Positions 1 through 8,393 of a stretch of DNA of 64,000 nucleotides are shown here, piece after piece. The position numbers were made by a program, and so were the translations under genes. The DNA is from Methanomethylovorans sp. PtaU1.Bin093 (lineage in GTDB: Archaea > Halobacteriota > Methanosarcinia > Methanosarcinales > Methanosarcinaceae). The first letter of the stretch is position 1. Every line of letters starts with the position of its first letter. Below the pieces are notes generated by a model that was given only the letters and a program-made list of their open reading frames with translations, had not been told where the DNA came from and did not search any database. The stretch lies in contig NZ_MVQX01000087.1 of NCBI RefSeq assembly GCF_002067275.1, forward strand, positions 28,623-92,622, given 5' to 3'.

Positions 1-194
1 ATAAGGTGCTGGTGGCAGTGGCAGGCGGTATACGCATAGACACCATGCCAGTAGCTCTGGAAGCAGGAGCCGATATCCTTGTGGTAGGCCGTGCCATCAC
101 CAATGCCAAGGATGTAAGGCAGGTGGCAGAGAAATTCATAGAAGGCATGAACAAATCAGAGATCGACCAGTTCAGGGTCATGACAGATTTCTGA
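1..194 (+). CDS. Bifunctional Fae-Hps, C-terminal end (partial)
   Basis: Only the last 64 or so codons are present; the gene runs off the left edge. The visible part is the end of a 3-hexulose-6-phosphate synthase (HPS) barrel with the phosphate-binding stretch VAVAGGIR and then ADILVVGRAIT. The tail EIDQFRVMTDF is, from memory, the typical end of the fused formaldehyde-activating enzyme/HPS protein of Methanosarcinales. That enzyme condenses formaldehyde with tetrahydromethanopterin (N-terminal half) and interconverts ribulose-5-phosphate plus formaldehyde and hexulose-6-phosphate (C-terminal half), supplying pentose phosphates in methanogens. The Fae half cannot be seen here, so the fusion is inferred. 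A strong terminator follows at once, then tpiA. Confidence 0.8.
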   Translation, partial: KVLVAVAGGIRIDTMPVALEAGADILVVGRAITNAKDVRQVAEKFIEGMNKSEIDQFRVMTDF

Positions 195-219
195 GCGTGT
201 GCAATGCACACGCTTTTTT
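195..219 (+). terminator. Hairpin plus T-tract after fae-hps
   Basis: A perfect 8-bp stem GCGTGTGC/GCACACGC (195-202 and 206-213) with a 3-nt loop is followed by six T residues (214-219), directly after the TGA stop at 192-194. It separates fae-hps from tpiA. It also shows that an ATG at 204, in frame with tpiA, lies inside the hairpin and is not the tpiA start. Confidence 0.8.
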
Positions 220-245
220 CAGGAGGGGTTAAGATCAGCTCAATT

Positions 246-902
246 ATGATAGTGTTGAACCTGAAGACATATCTTGAAGGCACAGGAGAGAACTCAGTAA
301 AGATCGCACAGGCATGTAAGGATGTTGCAGACGATTCGGGCATTGACATTGCAGTTGCCCCGCAGTTCTGCGATATCTATCGCGTTGCTTCCCAGGTGGA
401 CATACCTGTATATTCGCAACACCTTGACAGCGTAGGTGCAGGCAGTTTTACAGGCCATGCCTTTTCCAGATGTATCAAGGATGCCGGAGCGGTCGGCACT
501 CTCATAAACCACTCTGAAAGAAGGCTTACGCTTGCTGAGATCGATGCTTCCGTGCAGGCCGCAAAGAAAACAGGTCTTGCTACCATTGTCTGCACGAACA
601 ACGTGCCCACATCCGCTGCCGCAGCAGCCCTGTTTCCGGATTACGTTGCTGTGGAACCCCCGGAGCTTATAGGTTCAGGCATCCCGGTATCTAAGGCAGA
701 TCCCGCGGTGGTCACAGGCTCGGTAGAAGCTATCCTGAAAGTCAACCCTGCGGTAAAAGTGCTCTGCGGAGCCGGCATTTCCAAAGGTGAGGACCTTGCG
801 GCAGCCCTTGAACTTGGTTCAGTGGGTGTGCTGCTGGCTTCAGGCATAGTGAAAGCCGCAGATCCGAAGGCAGCTCTTGAAGATCTAGTAAGCAAGGTAT
901 GA
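246..902 (+). CDS. tpiA: Triosephosphate isomerase
   Basis: Interconverts dihydroxyacetone phosphate and glyceraldehyde-3-phosphate in the cytoplasm for gluconeogenesis. The 218-residue length is typical of the short archaeal form. Catalytic residues can be placed: Lys7 in NLKTY, the histidine at about residue 89 in INHSERR, and the glutamate at about 137 in AVEPPELIGSG; the phosphate loop GAGISKGED follows near residue 178. The start at ATG 246 is chosen because the archaeal protein begins near IVLNLKTY and the upstream in-frame ATG at 204 sits in the terminator hairpin. An AGGAGG at 221-226 is rather far away (19 nt), so the start is likely but not certain. It follows the fae-hps gene. Confidence 0.95.
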   Translation: MIVLNLKTYLEGTGENSVKIAQACKDVADDSGIDIAVAPQFCDIYRVASQVDIPVYSQHLDSVGAGSFTGHAFSRCIKDAGAVGTLINHSERRLTLAEIDASVQAAKKTGLATIVCTNNVPTSAAAAALFPDYVAVEPPELIGSGIPVSKADPAVVTGSVEAILKVNPAVKVLCGAGISKGEDLAAALELGSVGVLLASGIVKAADPKAALEDLVSKV

Positions 903-938
903 TGTTATTCTGATCTTGTTTTGACCTTTTTTTCATTC

Positions 939-1247
939 TCAGGGCAGGAAAACCCAGCTGATGAACAGCATGATAATAGTTATGCCTATGCGCTTGTACA
1001 TGGGTATGTTGATCCCGAAACTGCTGCGCAACATCTCAGATATGCCCACAGGTGGCGGAGCGATCATAAGTGCCGCAAGGAACAAGGGAATACCTGCAAG
1101 CAGGTTCCTTGATACAAGTATAAGGTATAGGCCCTGCAGTCCAAGATATATGCCAAAGGCAGATAAGAAGAACAAACCACCTTTCTGGAATCTCAGGCGC
1201 TGGTCAGGAGCCATTTGCATTTTTTCAACAAAACCATTTGTTTTCAT
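939..1247 (-). CDS. Small membrane protein, unknown function
   Basis: A 102-residue protein that I do not recognise. After a charged N-terminus of about 24 residues (KMQMAPDQRLRFQKGG) there are three hydrophobic stretches: about 24-44, 48-68 and a C-terminal one at 86-101. A GGTGA ribosome binding site lies five bases before the ATG at 1247, which supports a real gene. It is convergent with tpiA and lies downstream of the aromatic operon on the same strand, with about 95 bases between, so it may have its own promoter. Confidence 0.6.
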   Translation of the reverse strand: MKTNGFVEKMQMAPDQRLRFQKGGLFFLSAFGIYLGLQGLYLILVSRNLLAGIPLFLAALMIAPPPVGISEMLRSSFGINIPMYKRIGITIIMLFISWVFLP

Positions 1248-1343
1248 ATTTTCACCGGATACTTCCCATGGTGATTGAACGCGCCTGCATATAACAGTAA
1301 GCCATGTGAATATAACAATGCCATTATCAAATTACTTTTGTGC

Positions 1344-2645
1344 TCATAATCTAAACTGGCATCCTATGCCACACAGGACCCTTTCTACGTCGGTTTGCAC
1401 TTTGTCAGGCTCCTGATCTGCTAATATGCTGATGCGGTAGGTAACACTTTTTACCCCATCAAGGAGGTACGTGTCAATGATCTCAGACCCTACTATGTTC
1501 TCATTGACTGATATGATCTCCAATATGGTCCCTGGGTCTGCATTCTCAGGAACTGTAACAGATATGTCCCTTCTATGATGTGTGAGATTTTTTATCTTCC
1601 ACTCTTTCAGCTCCGGTGGTGAAAGCAGCTGTATGTTCTCTATTTTCAGGGATACCATTTTATTCCCTTCTGCAAGCATGACCTCTGTGGGTGTGACCTT
1701 CCAGAGATTACCCACATGTATCTTTCCAGAGTACACATGCAACAGCCCGCATTCTTCTCCCAATGATGCCAGAAGGTGTTCATATTCAGCAATTTTGTAA
1801 TTGATCAGCTTGTCAGAACGTCTGAGAGCAGGTGAAGTATCCCCAAAGTGAATGGCTGCATCCTTCATCTTCGTGATGAAACCTTCCAGGTCATGCTTCT
1901 TTACCATTTCCGAAGTGCTGTGGCATTCCTGAAGGAAGGCATCATGCACTCTGGTCACTTCCGGGTTCTCCATCTGTATCATCGCATAGAGGTAAGGGTT
2001 CTGTCCCAGTATCCTGCCCACGAAATCCAGCATTATGTCATACACAGGGCTCATGAACCTGCGGGATTCCTTCACATTGAAATCAAGCCTTTCCAATGTC
2101 GTACCTATGGTTATGTATGCAAAATGAGTAAGCCCCTGAACTACAGAAACGAACCTGTCATGTTCCTCTGGGCTGACGATCACTATGTGCGCCCCGCTCC
2201 CTTCCAACATCTCTTTGATAACAGGGAACCATTTCTGACATCTGTCAGCTATGGGTGTCAGGATGAACCTCTGTCCGTGCAGGTTTGATATAGTGGGTCC
2301 GAACATGGGGTGGGTCCCCAGGATCTCCACATCAGCAGGAGCATATTTTTGCATAGCACGGGTGGGTCCGGTTTTCAGGGAAGTGAGGTCCATGAGCAGG
2401 CTGCCTGTTCTCATCAGGGGTGCAACCTCCTCAATGACCTGCTCAGTAATGTCGATTGGTACGGAAATTATCACCACGTCACTTTCGGCCACTTCGGCAT
2501 GCAGATCATGAGCGAACCTGACACCCAGCCTTGCAGCTATCTCTGTCTTTCCGCTCTTGCCCCAGATACTGACATCAAACCCCTTTTCCCTGAAGAAGGT
2601 GGAGAACCACTGTCCCATTTCACCGGTACCACCCACAATGAGCAT
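1344..2645 (-). CDS. tyrA: Prephenate dehydrogenase with C-terminal extension
   Basis: Oxidatively decarboxylates prephenate to 4-hydroxyphenylpyruvate for tyrosine synthesis. The N-terminus has the Rossmann dinucleotide motif MLIVGGTGEMGQW (residues 1-13), followed by the TyrA signatures ILGTHPMFGP and the region around EEHDRFVSVVQGLTHF. At 433 residues it is longer than a minimal TyrA (about 280). The last 80 or so residues, with SVTYRISILADQEPDKV, look like an ACT-type regulatory domain; that is inference. The start at 2645 is placed directly before the nucleotide-binding strand, two bases after the aroE stop. It is the last gene of the aroA'-aroB'-aroD-aroE-tyrA operon. Confidence 0.9.
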   Translation of the reverse strand: MLIVGGTGEMGQWFSTFFREKGFDVSIWGKSGKTEIAARLGVRFAHDLHAEVAESDVVIISVPIDITEQVIEEVAPLMRTGSLLMDLTSLKTGPTRAMQKYAPADVEILGTHPMFGPTISNLHGQRFILTPIADRCQKWFPVIKEMLEGSGAHIVIVSPEEHDRFVSVVQGLTHFAYITIGTTLERLDFNVKESRRFMSPVYDIMLDFVGRILGQNPYLYAMIQMENPEVTRVHDAFLQECHSTSEMVKKHDLEGFITKMKDAAIHFGDTSPALRRSDKLINYKIAEYEHLLASLGEECGLLHVYSGKIHVGNLWKVTPTEVMLAEGNKMVSLKIENIQLLSPPELKEWKIKNLTHHRRDISVTVPENADPGTILEIISVNENIVGSEIIDTYLLDGVKSVTYRISILADQEPDKVQTDVERVLCGIGCQFRL

Positions 2646-2647
2646 TT

Positions 2648-3469
2648 TCAAGTTCTCAGCGCTCCCATCACAGCTTCCTTCATCACTTCCACAGGTGGCT
2701 CCACGCCTGTCCATATTCTGAAAGCTTCCGCACCCTGATATATCAGCATCATCACTCCTGATACTGTCCTTGCTCCGGCCTTTTCAGCTTCCATAAGCAG
2801 TTTCGTTTTCAGTGGATTGTACACAATATCAAAGACCACGAGACCTGCATGCATCTGCTTTACTGTCGCTATGGTAGCTTCCACCTGCGGATGCATTCCT
2901 AAGGTGGTGCAGTTGATCAGCACGTCAGCGCTGGCTATAAGATCGTCCAGCTGACCAAGCCCGCAGCCTCTCACATTTCCCACAAGGGCAACGTCTTCTG
3001 CGAGCTGTATCGCTCTTTCAGCCGTACGGTTAGCAATGGTCACATCCGCTCCATCACTTGCAAGCTGAAAACCGATTCCCCTGGCAGCGCCTCCAGCACC
3101 GACTATCAGCACCTTCGCTCCCTCTATTTTCACACCTGCATCAACAAGGGCCTTTTCTGCCCCAATGCCATCGGTATTGTATCCCCTTATGCCATCCTTG
3201 AGGTCTACGGTATTGACCGCTCCCATGACTGCTGCAATGGTATCCGGCTCCACTATCTTCAGAGCCTCTTCCTTCAGGGGCACAGTAAGGTTCAGTCCCC
3301 CGAATCCCATGGCATGTGCTCCTTTGATAGCATCTTCAAGGTTTTCCTTGCTGACCCTGAAGGCGTGGTAGGCGCAGTCCATTCCCAGAGCTTTGAATGC
3401 AGCATTGTGCATCACAGGGGAAAGTGAGTGCTCTATGGGGTCGCCGAACACAGCAAATATTTTCTTCAT
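2648..3469 (-). CDS. aroE: Shikimate dehydrogenase
   Basis: Reduces 3-dehydroshikimate to shikimate with NADPH. The 273-residue protein begins MKKIFAVFGDPIEHSLSP, the substrate-binding signature (SLSP), followed by the catalytic lysine region LNLTVPLKEEA and the nucleotide-binding loop VGAGGAARG. The motif NRTAERA matches the NADPH-preferring NRT form. The C-terminal GVMMLIYQGAEAFRIW is typical of the family. The start ATG at 3469 overlaps the aroD stop by four bases (ATGA), which fixes it against longer in-frame extensions. Confidence 0.96.
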   Translation of the reverse strand: MKKIFAVFGDPIEHSLSPVMHNAAFKALGMDCAYHAFRVSKENLEDAIKGAHAMGFGGLNLTVPLKEEALKIVEPDTIAAVMGAVNTVDLKDGIRGYNTDGIGAEKALVDAGVKIEGAKVLIVGAGGAARGIGFQLASDGADVTIANRTAERAIQLAEDVALVGNVRGCGLGQLDDLIASADVLINCTTLGMHPQVEATIATVKQMHAGLVVFDIVYNPLKTKLLMEAEKAGARTVSGVMMLIYQGAEAFRIWTGVEPPVEVMKEAVMGALRT

Positions 3470-4185
3470 AACAGCACCTTCATCGTTCTCTTCAGTTCTG
3501 CTATGTTCAGCTGTCCCGGCGCCACAGCCTCTCCAATTGAGCCATAAGTGAGCACTGACCCATAGAATGGTGCTGTTACCCGTGTATGTTTTCCAAGATC
3601 GCCCATGGATATCATGCATACGGGTCTGGTAGCTTCATGAGTTACCCGCAGAAGGTTCATGGTATCGGCAGACGAATTGGCCTTCGCAGCGAACTTGGCT
3701 ATGTCGCCTCCACATTGCCATGCCATTTCCAGCATCTCCTTGATCTTTTCTATGGGAGGGGTTCCATTAAAATCATGATGCGAGACTATAACTGTTTTAC
3801 CAAGTCCATGTGCGGTGGATATGAGCTTATCCCGCAGATCAGGCAACGCAGCAAGTTCCACATCCACCGCATCCACCACAGGCAGGATATCCAGAAGAAG
3901 CTGTATTCTCTTTTCTTCCGGCCCTTCCCATTTGCCCCCATCGACTGGTAATCTATTGGTTGCAATACATGAAAGGTTTATCTCTTCCTTTAAGCCTGCG
4001 ATCATTTCCAGCGCTGACTTTGTATCTTTTATACCAAGCAGGTCCAGCCTGATCTCCAGTATGTCTGCCCCCCTCAAGAGCGCCGCTTTGGCCTGTTCCA
4101 CTGGATAATCACTTATGACGGCTACAACAGCCGTTCCCTCTGACAGGTCGACGCTGCCTATCTTTACCATGCGCCCTCTGATCAT
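3466..4185 (-). CDS. aroD: 3-Dehydroquinate dehydratase, type I
   Basis: Dehydrates 3-dehydroquinate to 3-dehydroshikimate. Type I (Schiff-base) family: EIRLDLL near residues 45-51 binds substrate, the catalytic histidine lies in VIVSHHDF and the Schiff-base lysine in GGDIAKFAAKA. The C-terminal SLTYGS-like stretch is present as VLTYGSIGEAVAPGQL. The length of 239 residues is usual. The ATG at 4185 overlaps the aroB' stop by four bases; an alternative ATG at 4170 has an AGAGGG five bases upstream and could be the real start. Confidence 0.95.
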   Translation of the reverse strand: MIRGRMVKIGSVDLSEGTAVVAVISDYPVEQAKAALLRGADILEIRLDLLGIKDTKSALEMIAGLKEEINLSCIATNRLPVDGGKWEGPEEKRIQLLLDILPVVDAVDVELAALPDLRDKLISTAHGLGKTVIVSHHDFNGTPPIEKIKEMLEMAWQCGGDIAKFAAKANSSADTMNLLRVTHEATRPVCMISMGDLGKHTRVTAPFYGSVLTYGSIGEAVAPGQLNIAELKRTMKVLL

Positions 4186-5324
4186 TTCTCGATGATAGTT
4201 TCCTCTACCTTCATTCCGAAATGCCGGCCTATTTCCTCGAACTTTATCAGCACCTCGTCCCCGGGTTGCAGGTCGGTGACCGCTATGGGCTTTCCGCCTT
4301 TGCTCACCAGTTTGATGGTCTCTGCGTTCTGTACGATGGTCTTGACAATCTTTCCGTTAAGGTCGGCCTCTATGAGCATAAGTGGCCTCCTCTCGATCTT
4401 TACCCTGCCCACGATGCCTTTTCTTTGCTCGCCGGCCGCATTGACGATAGCCACCTCGTCACCAGCTTCCAGTTCACACAGGTATTTCGTCTTCTCTCCC
4501 ACCAGTACATAAGCATGTACAGCTCCGGCATTCACTCGAAATGGCCGTGATGCAACATACGGACTGTCATCAGCCTCCGAGTTCACAAGGAAAAGGCCGC
4601 AGGATTGTGAGCCTACAAGCATACCTTCTCCGCTTGTCATAAGGTTGCATGTGTCCACACATACACGATCACCCATGCCCACCTGTTCCACTTTTGTGAC
4701 GATGGCAGCTGCAAGTTCAATATCCTCGACACCAGACCTTTCTGCCATACCCACAGTTCTCTTTATGTCACTTGGGTCGTCAGTATCCAATAACACACCA
4801 TCGGATCCATGTTCCATGGTCTCGAGGGAAAGCTTTGCTTCTTCAGAGGTCCTGACCCCGGAAATGATCTGTACGTCTTTGTCATGCAGTCCTGCAATGA
4901 GGTTTTCCAGAGGAATTACTTTCCAGTCAGTGCCGACAGTGATGATGTAGTCGCAGGCTCCGGCTAGTTCTGCTGCAAACTCCTCATATTGTTTATTGCG
5001 GATGACCACGTACCCGGCTACCTTCAGGCCTTTGTCTTTCAGGCGGGTGGCCGTTATTATATCAAAAGAGCCACTGAAGTCAGGGGGCAGTGGTTTTGTT
5101 CCATCCCCTTCGCTTCCTTTTCCTATTACTATGATGTCTGCAGCAGACCTTTCGTCATGAGCGAAAGCTGCAACCTTTATGTCCCCCAGTTCCCGGACCT
5201 TCTCAACATCACTGGCATCTACGAGTACATAATCGACACCAGATTCCAGTCCGGTGGTGATCCTGCCTTTCCTGTCATCCCACCTGCCTTCATCGGCTTT
5301 TATCCATACGCTTTTCCTGTTCAT
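4182..5324 (-). CDS. aroB': 3-Dehydroquinate synthase II (archaeal)
   Basis: Converts 2-amino-3,7-dideoxy-D-threo-hept-6-ulosonate to 3-dehydroquinate by NAD-dependent oxidative deamination and cyclisation, the archaeal replacement for classical AroB. Family features: N-terminal KSVWIKAD, then the stretches GLESGVDYVLVDA and VAAFAHDERSAADIIVIG, and the conserved GEGMLVGSQSCGLFLVNSE in the second half. It is 380 residues from ATG 5324. A GTG at 5342 would add six residues and overlap aroA', but the family begins close to the KSVWIKAD block. It is the second gene of the aromatic operon. Confidence 0.95.
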   Translation of the reverse strand: MNRKSVWIKADEGRWDDRKGRITTGLESGVDYVLVDASDVEKVRELGDIKVAAFAHDERSAADIIVIGKGSEGDGTKPLPPDFSGSFDIITATRLKDKGLKVAGYVVIRNKQYEEFAAELAGACDYIITVGTDWKVIPLENLIAGLHDKDVQIISGVRTSEEAKLSLETMEHGSDGVLLDTDDPSDIKRTVGMAERSGVEDIELAAAIVTKVEQVGMGDRVCVDTCNLMTSGEGMLVGSQSCGLFLVNSEADDSPYVASRPFRVNAGAVHAYVLVGEKTKYLCELEAGDEVAIVNAAGEQRKGIVGRVKIERRPLMLIEADLNGKIVKTIVQNAETIKLVSKGGKPIAVTDLQPGDEVLIKFEEIGRHFGMKVEETIIEK

Positions 5325-5338
5325 GTTCTCACGTTGTT

Positions 5339-6136
5339 TCACTTAAGCATCTCAAGAGCTTCTTCTACAGTACGGTCCTTATGCACTATCTCTGTTATTG
5401 CTCTTGTAATTTTTGTGGGATCCTTGTGCTGGAAAACATTCCTGCCAATGGCCACTCCTCTGCTGCCCGCATCAATGGCGCCTCTTATCATTTCCAGGAA
5501 CTGTTCGTCGGTTTCTGTCTTAGGTCCGCCAGCAATAACAACTGGCACCGGACATCCTTCCACAACATCCTTAAACGAATCCACATCCCCTGTGTATACT
5601 GTCTTGACCACATCTGCTCCAAGTTCTGCTCCCACTCTTGCAGCATGGGCCACCATCACAGGATCATGTGGGTTTGTTACCTTTTTACCCCGTGGGTACA
5701 TCATGGCAAGTAATGGTATGCCCCAGATATTGCAGTCTTCAGCTACCTTTCCAAATTTCTGGAGCTGGTCGGCCTCTGTTTCAGAACCCACGTTCACATG
5801 TATGGATACTGCATCAGCTCCCATTTTCATCACTTCTTCCACGCTGCAGACCTGAACTTTGTTGTTAGGGTCCGGTCCCAGGGAAGTGGATGCGCTCATA
5901 TGCACTATTAAGCCGACATCATGACCGTATCCACGGTGTCCGTGCTTTATCATGCCCTTTTGCATGAGCACCGCGTTTGCTCCGCCTTCAGCTACTTTAT
6001 TGATGGAATCTGCAATGTTGATGAGACCTTTTATAGGGCCATCGGATATGCCGTGATCCATCGGTATTATCACCATGTTCCTGCTGTTCCTGTCCATGAT
6101 CCTTTCAATACGTATGCTTTTTCCAATTTCTGACAT
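5339..6136 (-). CDS. aroA': 2-Amino-3,7-dideoxy-D-threo-hept-6-ulosonate synthase
   Basis: First committed step of the archaeal shikimate route: condenses L-aspartate semialdehyde with 6-deoxy-5-ketofructose-1-phosphate in a class I aldolase reaction. Visible family features are IIPMDHGIS near residues 25-33, the proton-donor region MMYPRGKKV, the Schiff-base lysine in [11 protein letters not shown] and the phosphate-binding AGGPK and [10 protein letters not shown] near the end. The start at 6136 is chosen over the ATG at 6151 because the latter overlaps a GGAG lying nine bases before 6136. First gene of the operon; it has a TATA box and inverted repeat upstream. Confidence 0.95.
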   Translation of the reverse strand: MSEIGKSIRIERIMDRNSRNMVIIPMDHGISDGPIKGLINIADSINKVAEGGANAVLMQKGMIKHGHRGYGHDVGLIVHMSASTSLGPDPNNKVQVCSVEEVMKMGADAVSIHVNVGSETEADQLQKFGKVAEDCNIWGIPLLAMMYPRGKKVTNPHDPVMVAHAARVGAELGADVVKTVYTGDVDSFKDVVEGCPVPVVIAGGPKTETDEQFLEMIRGAIDAGSRGVAIGRNVFQHKDPTKITRAITEIVHKDRTVEEALEMLK

Positions 6137-6168
6137 ATTTATGATCTCCATTCTAGTGCCATGCTAGT

Positions 6169-6200
6169 ATGTTACATAGTAACATGGTTAAGGTATATAA
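6169..6200 (-). promoter_or_regulatory. Promoter and possible operator of the aromatic operon
   Basis: On the minus strand a TATA-like box TTATATACC (6192-6200) lies about 60 bases before the aroA' ATG. Centred about 20 bases downstream of it, where transcription should begin, is a 17-nt inverted repeat ATGTTAC-ATA-GTAACAT (6169-6185) with perfect 7-bp arms. A palindrome over the start site is the usual place for a repressor. The binding protein is unknown. Confidence 0.5.
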
Positions 6201-6266
6201 AGTTATTTAGACAAAATAAGTAACTTTCAGGTCCTTCTGGGGCAGAATAAGTTATTGTTCGCCTTT

Positions 6267-7634
6267 TTACTCACGCATGAGATCCTCTATCACAAAACCG
6301 TTTGAGTTGATCTCATATCTTGCAGGCCCCTTTTCATGATCACTGCCTCTCATCTTGATTATTGATAAGGACTTCTGCAAACCAGAGGATATAAGGCTCT
6401 GTTGCAGCAATATTACGGTGTCTGCAACTGATGTTATCTGTATTTTGCATATCTTTGAGCGTTCTTTGCTTTCAGTGGTAAGACAGGTCAGAAGTGATGT
6501 AACTCCTTCGTTCCTGAACATTCTTGAGAGAGCAGCAATATGCTGTTTTCTTTCTATTTGGTCCGCAAGGACATAATCAAAACCTTCTACTGCATCCAGG
6601 AACATTCTCTTTGCCTTTATTTCCCGGATGGCTTTCTGAATTTGCACCATATGTTTGTTAGGGTCCAGTTCAGAGGGTAAAGTGTGAATGATCTTTAAAC
6701 TATCTTGTTTATACATTCCCTTTAGATCCCATCCAAAGTTGGAAGCATGTAAGAACAGTTCCTCAGGAGTTTCATCAAAATTGATAATGATGCCAGGTTC
6801 CCCTTTTTTCGCTCCTTCCATTATGAAATTGAGCCCAAGTACTGTTTTACCCGTGCCTGTAGATCCGGCTATAAGGTTCGAGGATCCTTCTAACAATCCG
6901 CCTCCAAGCATCTCATCAAGCATGGGTGTGCCAATGGAAATACGTTCTTCAGAAGCGGTTATGGAATAGTTGGCATGTGCAATATCTTTCGGATAGACGG
7001 ATATGCCATCGGTTCCGATCTCAAATGTATGCTTTCCCTGAATGGATGACATACCACTCACTTTCATTAATTCGATGTATCGCCTGGTGATATGTGGGTC
7101 AAGGTCTTGAGAGAGATAGATTATGTTGTCTACTATATCGCTGATCACGTTGCTCTTTACAGCTTCTGGTTCCAGAGTGCCTGTAAAGCAGACCACCGCA
7201 TTCCATTCATTGAGTGCAGCGTTAAGGGAATACATGAACCTTCTCCTTTCGGCTTCCGGGAATCCGAATCCTATAGGTGTGACAGGATCTATCAGTATCC
7301 TGTCGGGTCTAAGTGAACTTACGATATTCCCCAGTTCTACAAGCATGGTGAGAGGGTCTCTTTCCACACTACTGACATTAAAGGTGCGGATGTTTATATT
7401 CTCTTCAAAGAAACTGAACCGTGAAAGGATCTGTCGTATCATTGCTTCAGGTTTGGATGAAATAGCTACGTACAGCACCTTCTCTCCTTTCCTTGCTGCA
7501 GCGCACAGGCTCTGTATTCCAAGCGTGGTCCTTCCTGTCCCAGGTGTTCCTGCAATGAATGTGGTCGAGGGACTAAGGACCCCTCCCCCGAGAACTTCGT
7601 CCAATCCCTCTATTCCGGTAGACACAATATTCAA
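6267..7634 (-). CDS. KaiC-like RecA-superfamily protein, two domains, first domain degenerate
   Basis: 455 residues with two tandem KaiC/RadA-like ATPase domains (about 1-225 and 228-455), each starting with a GIEGLDEVLGGG or GTPMLDEMLGGG strand. The second domain has a normal P-loop GSTGTGKT and an acidic FDETPEEL stretch. In the first the P-loop reads GTPGTGRT, with arginine in place of the essential lysine, and the acidic pair is replaced (ISSKPEAM), so it probably does not hydrolyse ATP. Archaeal KaiC-like proteins are thought to act in signalling; no function is assigned here. The TTG start at 7634 has GAGG eight bases upstream. Divergent from guaAA across 170 AT-rich bases. Confidence 0.85.
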   Translation of the reverse strand: MNIVSTGIEGLDEVLGGGVLSPSTTFIAGTPGTGRTTLGIQSLCAAARKGEKVLYVAISSKPEAMIRQILSRFSFFEENINIRTFNVSSVERDPLTMLVELGNIVSSLRPDRILIDPVTPIGFGFPEAERRRFMYSLNAALNEWNAVVCFTGTLEPEAVKSNVISDIVDNIIYLSQDLDPHITRRYIELMKVSGMSSIQGKHTFEIGTDGISVYPKDIAHANYSITASEERISIGTPMLDEMLGGGLLEGSSNLIAGSTGTGKTVLGLNFIMEGAKKGEPGIIINFDETPEELFLHASNFGWDLKGMYKQDSLKIIHTLPSELDPNKHMVQIQKAIREIKAKRMFLDAVEGFDYVLADQIERKQHIAALSRMFRNEGVTSLLTCLTTESKERSKICKIQITSVADTVILLQQSLISSGLQKSLSIIKMRGSDHEKGPARYEINSNGFVIEDLMRE

Positions 7635-7805
7635 AACAACATCCTCGCGCGATTTGAACTTATTCGCAATATATTATTTATACCCTATAAGTATTTATTT
7701 ATACATTATTGATAGATAGCTTCATTTTTGGTATTATTGTAAAATAGCATATGTATTTATATTGATTCACCATACTTGCGATAAATACCCGGGTGAGTCT
7801 ATATC

Positions 7806-8375
7806 ATGAAAACAATGAACATCCTTGTTATCAATAACTATGGTCAATTCTGCCATCTCATCCACCGTACTATCCGGGACCTGGATATGGATACGAGCAT
7901 GATCTCCAATACATCTTCCGTGGAAGACATCCTGTCAAAAGGACCGGACGGACTGGTGCTCAGTGGCGGTCCGACTTTGGAAAGGGCGGGCAATTGTGCA
8001 CAGTATATAAAGGAGATCGATCTCCCTATTCTTGGGATCTGTCTGGGGCATCAGGTGATGGCCAGAACATTTGGCGGAGAGGTCGGTCCGGGTAAATATG
8101 GCGGATATGCCGAGGTCGAGGTCGAGGTCCTTGAACAAGATGATATCCTTCAAGGCATGGCTCCGCGCACATCTGTCTGGGCTTCACATGCCGATGAAGT
8201 AAAAACCCTGCCTGAAGGTTTTATCCGGCTGGCAAGGTCCGAAATTTGCGAAATAGAGGCCATGAAGCATGAACACAGGCCCCTCTATGGTGTGCAGTGG
8301 CACCCGGAAGTTGCCCACACGGAAAAAGGTACGGACCTTTTCTTAAATTTCTTTAAGGTATGTGAGGATCATTGA
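7806..8375 (+). CDS. guaAA: GMP synthase glutaminase subunit A
   Basis: Class I glutamine amidotransferase that supplies ammonia for XMP to GMP conversion. In archaea it is a separate polypeptide. The 189-residue protein has the nucleophilic cysteine in LGICLGHQ (about residue 79) and the His-Glu pair in VQWHPEVAH near residue 165. The ATPase/synthetase partner is encoded about 14 kb away at 22462-23376. GGTGA lies about ten bases before the ATG; a second ATG at 7815 is possible. It is convergent with srp54. Confidence 0.96.
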   Translation: MKTMNILVINNYGQFCHLIHRTIRDLDMDTSMISNTSSVEDILSKGPDGLVLSGGPTLERAGNCAQYIKEIDLPILGICLGHQVMARTFGGEVGPGKYGGYAEVEVEVLEQDDILQGMAPRTSVWASHADEVKTLPEGFIRLARSEICEIEAMKHEHRPLYGVQWHPEVAHTEKGTDLFLNFFKVCEDH

Positions 8376-8393
8376 CCGCATACCTCTTTGGTT

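Noticed and set aside
204..245. Longer N-terminus for triosephosphate isomerase
   Set aside because: The ATG at 204 lies in the loop of the upstream terminator, and the family starts at the strand encoded from 246.
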